Assembly (NCBI RefSeq): GCF_029433095.1
Contig: NZ_JARNTX010000001.1
Span: 930,001-994,000 of the forward strand
Length of the DNA stretch: 64,000 nucleotides
Direction: 5' to 3'
From: Hymenobacter sp. YC55
GTDB lineage: Bacteria > Bacteroidota > Bacteroidia > Cytophagales > Hymenobacteraceae
In this document: positions 60,560 through 64,000 of the stretch, in pieces
Numbering within the stretch: the first letter of the stretch is position 1
How the letters are laid out: each line of letters begins with the position of its first letter
Notes under the pieces: generated by a model
Database searches by the model: none
Seen by the model: the letters and a program-made list of their open reading frames with translations, nothing else
Told to the model about the DNA's origin: nothing
Translations under genes and position numbers: made by a program

Positions 60560-61888
60560 TTACTCCGCTAACAAGCTAGCCACTGTTTTCTCGAATTCCT
60601 CGGTTTCTTGCTGGTAGTATTTACCGGTGCCGGGGCCGGAGAAGCCGGTGTGAATCTTTCGGACTTCGCCTTTCTTATCTAGGAAGATGGTGGTGGGGAA
60701 GGCCAGGACTTTGGCTAGCTGTGGCAGCGAAGTGCTGGCGGAATCCTTGTTGGCTATGCCGGCCACGGCCAAGTCGTAGCCTACATTGAGGCGCTGCTTC
60801 ATCTTGAGCAGTTTCTGCGACGCTAGTTTCTGGTCGGGGGTACGCTCGTAGCCTAGGCCAATGATTTCAACGCCGCGCTGCTTGTTTTTCTCGTACCAGG
60901 GCGCCAAGAAGTTGGTTTCGTCCATGCAGTTGGGGCACCAGGAACCCAGGATTTGCACTACCACTACTTTGCCTTTGTACTTGGGGTCGGTGGGGGAGAT
61001 GCTGCCGCCTTCGAGGATGCTCGGGAACTTGAAGTCGAGGCATTTCTGGCCAGGCTTCATGCCGGTAAGGGCGTTGGCGTCTGGTAGTTTGGCGTTGGCG
61101 TCGAGCACGGCGGTCCAGGTTTCGTGGCCGCTCTTGCCGCTGTAGAAATTGCCTTTGATGTTGTTGATGTTGCCGGGCTTGTCCAGCTTTCCATCAAACA
61201 AAAAGCCGTGGCTACCATCAAACGTCGACAGCATCACATGTTCGCCGTCGGGCTTGTTCACTAAGTTGCCCGCCAAGTACCGATAGTCACCGGTAGAAGT
61301 CAGGAAAGTGCCGGTAAGCACGGCGCTGTTCGTGGTATCCTGCTTGATAATACCAACGGCCGGGTACGTTTCGCCATCGTCGCCCCGGAACTCCACGCGG
61401 AAGGTAGCGCCCTTCTTCATGTCGCCGTAGGTGGCCGCCGTTTTGGCGTCCCCCACAAACAAAGCTGTTGGGTATGCGGCTTTGGCAGCACTAAACGGCA
61501 CGCGGTATGGGTCTTTGGCGTCGTACTTCACCCAAGCTCCTTTCAGCTTATCATTGCCATCGGCTCGCACAACCAGCGCGGCATCGAATACACCCAAGCG
61601 GATGGTAGTGGAGTCGCCGGCGGTAGTGATTTCGTCGAGCTTGAGGCGCTCCTCGCCGTTGCGCAACGTCACGGTAGGCTTGCCACCGTCGGTAGCTACG
61701 TCAAATAAGAAGGGAATTTCTTGGCCCTGTGCAGAGAGCACACCCCGCCAGGTACCGGCGGTGAGGAGCGTGGCCGTGCCTCCGGTAGCAGCTTGATTAT
61801 CAGAGGGCGAGCCAGTGCCGCAAGCAGCTACAAGGAGCGTGAGGCCGGCACCGAGAAACACTTTTTGGAAAAGCGAAGAGAGAGACAT
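60560..61888 (-). CDS. TlpA-like thioredoxin-fold lipoprotein
   Basis: A 442-residue periplasm-facing lipoprotein (lipobox Cys23 in LVAAC). Residues 40-275 form a beta-rich N-terminal domain of unknown role; the C-terminal part (about 285-440) is a TlpA/ResA thioredoxin fold with the active site WCPNC and the cis-Pro segment FPTTIFLD. Probable disulfide reductase for exported cysteines, for example in cytochrome c maturation (inferred). A DUF4369-like N-terminal domain is common in Bacteroidota thiol proteins, but this one could not be placed. It converges on the P450. Confidence 0.85.
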   Translation of the reverse strand: MSLSSLFQKVFLGAGLTLLVAACGTGSPSDNQAATGGTATLLTAGTWRGVLSAQGQEIPFLFDVATDGGKPTVTLRNGEERLKLDEITTAGDSTTIRLGVFDAALVVRADGNDKLKGAWVKYDAKDPYRVPFSAAKAAYPTALFVGDAKTAATYGDMKKGATFRVEFRGDDGETYPAVGIIKQDTTNSAVLTGTFLTSTGDYRYLAGNLVNKPDGEHVMLSTFDGSHGFLFDGKLDKPGNINNIKGNFYSGKSGHETWTAVLDANAKLPDANALTGMKPGQKCLDFKFPSILEGGSISPTDPKYKGKVVVVQILGSWCPNCMDETNFLAPWYEKNKQRGVEIIGLGYERTPDQKLASQKLLKMKQRLNVGYDLAVAGIANKDSASTSLPQLAKVLAFPTTIFLDKKGEVRKIHTGFSGPGTGKYYQQETEEFEKTVASLLAE

Positions 61889-62080
61889 AGTCAGCGTAGA
61901 AAGACAATACGTTCGGCGCTAAACTACAAATCGCCGAAATTGGTTTAATAAGGTAAAGTGCCAAGGTAGCACGAAGCACCGGTTTGCCGTCGTGTGCAAC
62001 CGCACAGGACGGCTGCCAGTTAACTGTTTTGCTTAAAAAGCAGGAAGCTAAAGCTTCGTGAGAAAGCGTAGACCAGAAAG

Positions 62081-62113
62081 TTTGGGACGCGCCCTACCAG
62101 GCGCCTATATTTG
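62081..62113 (+). promoter_or_regulatory. Bacteroidota promoter of the aconitase gene with internal palindrome
   Basis: TTTG at 62081-62084, 21 bases, then TATATTTG at 62106-62113 (perfect -7), 54 bases before the ATG. The spacer contains GCGCC-ctacca-GGCGC (62089-62104), a possible operator. Confidence 0.7.
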
Positions 62114-62167
62114 CGTACCTGCTCTTATAAGTAGGTCCGTTCCCTCCACATTTTTCCTTTTCGCATT

Positions 62168-64000
62168 ATGGCGTTTGACTTAGAAATGATCAAGGCGGTG
62201 TACGCTGGCATGGGCTCCCGCATCGAAGCTGCTCGTACTGCCGTTGGTCGCCCGCTTACCCTGACCGAAAAAATCCTGTACGCTCACCTGTACGGCGGCT
62301 CTGTTTCGCAGGCATATAAGCGCGGGGTTTCCTACGTCGATTTCGCCCCCGACCGTGTGGCCATGCAGGATGCCACGGCTCAAATGGCGCTGCTCCAGTT
62401 TATGCAAGCTGGCAAAACCAAAGTGGCCGTGCCCAGCACAGTGCACTGCGACCACCTGATTCAGGCGAAAGTAGGAGCCGATGAGGATTTGGCCATCGCC
62501 AATTCCGAAAACAAAGAAGTATACGATTTCCTGGCTTCGGTCTCCAATAAATACGGCATCGGCTTCTGGAAGCCCGGTGCTGGTATCATTCACCAAGTGG
62601 TACTCGAAAACTACGCCTTCCCCGGCGGTATGATGATCGGTACCGACTCGCACACCCCCAATGCGGGTGGCCTCGGCATGATTGCCATCGGGGTAGGTGG
62701 CGCCGACGCCGTCGACGTAATGGCCGGCATGGCGTGGGAGCTGAAGTTCCCGAAGGTTATCGGGGTGAAACTGACCGGCAAGCTCTCGGGCTGGACGGCT
62801 CCCAAAGACGTAATCCTGAAAGTAGCGGGTATCCTGACCGTAAAAGGCGGTACGGGTGCTATCGTGGAGTACTTTGGTGAGGGTGCCGAAAACATGTCGT
62901 GCACTGGTAAGGCTACCATCTGCAACATGGGTGCTGAAATTGGGGCTACCACCTCGGTGTTTGCCTACGACGAAAGCATGGCCAACTACCTGCGCGGCAC
63001 TAGCCGGGCCGAAATTGCCGACCTGGCTTCCGGTGTAGCTGAGCACCTGCGCGCCGACGACGAAGTGTTTGCGAATCCTGCCGAGTACTACGACCAACTG
63101 ATCGAAATCAACCTCTCCGAACTGGAGCCGCACGTTAACGGCCCCTTCACGCCGGACGCTGCTTGGCCGATTTCTCAGTTCGCTTCCGCCGTGCGTGAGC
63201 ATGGCTGGCCCGAGAAGCTGGAAGTAGGCTTGATTGGCTCGTGCACCAACTCGTCGTACGAAGACATCACCCGCGCCGCTTCCATTGCCGAGCAAGCCGT
63301 GAGCAAAGGTCTCACCGTGAATGCCGAGTTCACTGTAACGCCCGGCTCGGAGCTGGTGCGCTACACCGTAGAGCGCGACGGTCTGCTAGACACGTTCGCT
63401 CAAATGGGCGGTGTGGTACTGGCCAACGCCTGCGGTCCGTGCATCGGGCAGTGGGCGCGTCACACCGACGACCCCAAGCGCAAGAACTCTATCATCACGA
63501 GCTTCAACCGCAACTTTGCTAAGCGTAACGACGGCAACCCCAACACCCACGCTTTCGTGGCTTCGCCCGAAATCGTGACGGCTTTCGCCATTGCTGGTGA
63601 CTTGACCTTCAACCCGCTGGTGGATACGTTGACCACCAAAGATGGTCAGCAAGTGAAGCTCGACGCGCCGCACGGCCTCGAAATGCCACCCCAAGGCTAC
63701 GCTGTAGAGGATGCCGGCTACCAGGCTCCTGCTGTAGACAGCTCTTCGGTGCAGGTTATCGTGGACCCCGGTTCCGACCGTTTGGAGTTGCTCGACCCTT
63801 TCAAGCCATGGGAAGGCACTGACCTGAAAGGGTTGCGTCTGCTCATTAAGGCCCAGGGCAAGTGCACTACCGACCACATTTCGATGGCCGGTCCGTGGTT
63901 GAAATACCGTGGTCACCTCGACAACATCTCCAACAACATGCTCATCGGGGCCACCAACGCTTTCAACGGCGAGGCTAACTCGGTGAAAGATGCCCTGACT
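62168..64000 (+). CDS. Aconitate hydratase (mitochondrial-type), 3' end beyond window
   Basis: A TCA-cycle Fe-S enzyme read for 611 codons with no stop before the window edge; the full protein should be about 750 residues. The 4Fe-4S ligands are Cys359 (GSCTNSS), Cys422 and Cys425 (NACGPCIGQ). [14 protein letters not shown] and the substrate segment [14 protein letters not shown] are present. Sequence flavour is that of the mitochondrial/Bacteroidota aconitase, not AcnB. The ATG at 62168 follows a good promoter. A large antisense open frame inside it is a coding shadow. Confidence 0.95.
   Translation, partial: MAFDLEMIKAVYAGMGSRIEAARTAVGRPLTLTEKILYAHLYGGSVSQAYKRGVSYVDFAPDRVAMQDATAQMALLQFMQAGKTKVAVPSTVHCDHLIQAKVGADEDLAIANSENKEVYDFLASVSNKYGIGFWKPGAGIIHQVVLENYAFPGGMMIGTDSHTPNAGGLGMIAIGVGGADAVDVMAGMAWELKFPKVIGVKLTGKLSGWTAPKDVILKVAGILTVKGGTGAIVEYFGEGAENMSCTGKATICNMGAEIGATTSVFAYDESMANYLRGTSRAEIADLASGVAEHLRADDEVFANPAEYYDQLIEINLSELEPHVNGPFTPDAAWPISQFASAVREHGWPEKLEVGLIGSCTNSSYEDITRAASIAEQAVSKGLTVNAEFTVTPGSELVRYTVERDGLLDTFAQMGGVVLANACGPCIGQWARHTDDPKRKNSIITSFNRNFAKRNDGNPNTHAFVASPEIVTAFAIAGDLTFNPLVDTLTTKDGQQVKLDAPHGLEMPPQGYAVEDAGYQAPAVDSSSVQVIVDPGSDRLELLDPFKPWEGTDLKGLRLLIKAQGKCTTDHISMAGPWLKYRGHLDNISNNMLIGATNAFNGEANSVKDALT

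Noticed and set aside
62180..63295. Long antisense open frame (371 codons) inside the aconitase gene
   Set aside because: Rich in His/Gly/Val runs typical of antisense frames in GC-rich genes; the plus strand encodes aconitase with all three cluster cysteines.

Overview
The window reads as a stretch of chromosome from a pigmented member of the Bacteroidota, most likely a Hymenobacter-like member of the Cytophagales. The evidence is: two very large secreted proteins ending in a type IX secretion (CHU_C / type B) sorting domain; recurrent promoter boxes of the Bacteroidota form TAnnTTTG; an SdhCAB set with a single b-type membrane subunit; a TonB receptor with an N-terminal carboxypeptidase-regulatory domain; and a C40-type carotenoid cluster containing both a ketolase and a hydroxylase. 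Species assignment is inference. No insertion sequence, phage gene or CRISPR array was seen.

Layout. 1-8.4 kb: tRNA-Leu(CAA), hscB, a monooxygenase-fold protein, a SAM hydrolase-family protein, phoH, a GNAT, an AT-richer membrane glycosyltransferase and comEC. 8.5-18.5 kb: a crotonase, then a carotenoid region (crtZ, a CarH-like B12-binding MerR regulator, an ECF sigma factor, crtI, crtB, two proteins of unknown role, ispH, crtW). 18.7-22.1 kb: a minus-strand set resembling copper handling (small Cys/His protein, TonB receptor, HMA protein). 22.4-39.3 kb: the division and cell-wall (dcw) cluster mraZ-rsmH-ftsL-ftsI-murE-mraY-murD-ftsW-murG-murC-ftsQ-ftsA-ftsZ, without murF or ddl. 39.3-44.7 kb: minus-strand acyltransferase with a coupled tiny lipoprotein, two di-haem peroxidase-type lipoproteins, an MbnP-like lipoprotein and an FMN reductase. 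44.8-48.5 kb: sdhCAB. 48.7-55.7 kb: two paralogous type IX-secreted proteins either side of fabD. 55.9-64 kb: folK, an alpha/beta hydrolase, a polyprenyl diphosphate synthase, a zinc-ribbon protein, a cytochrome P450, a TlpA-like lipoprotein, and an aconitase that runs off the window end.

How parts work together. IspH feeds isoprenoid units to CrtB and CrtI, and CrtW and CrtZ decorate the ends of the cyclised product; no lycopene cyclase is present here, so that step must be encoded elsewhere. The CarH-like regulator and ECF sigma factor are the obvious candidates for control. The dcw cluster carries a 10-bp-periodic triple repeat just upstream of mraZ that looks like a MraZ autoregulatory operator. 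The MbnP-like protein with two unlike di-haem partners is the most system-like accessory module.

The most interesting observations are the MbnP/di-haem cassette, the CarH-like protein with Gln where the photoadduct His is expected, the sharp-edged gene-conversion tract between the two secreted paralogues, the MraZ boxes, and two families of intergenic palindromes. All calls were made by reading the sequence; no search was run.
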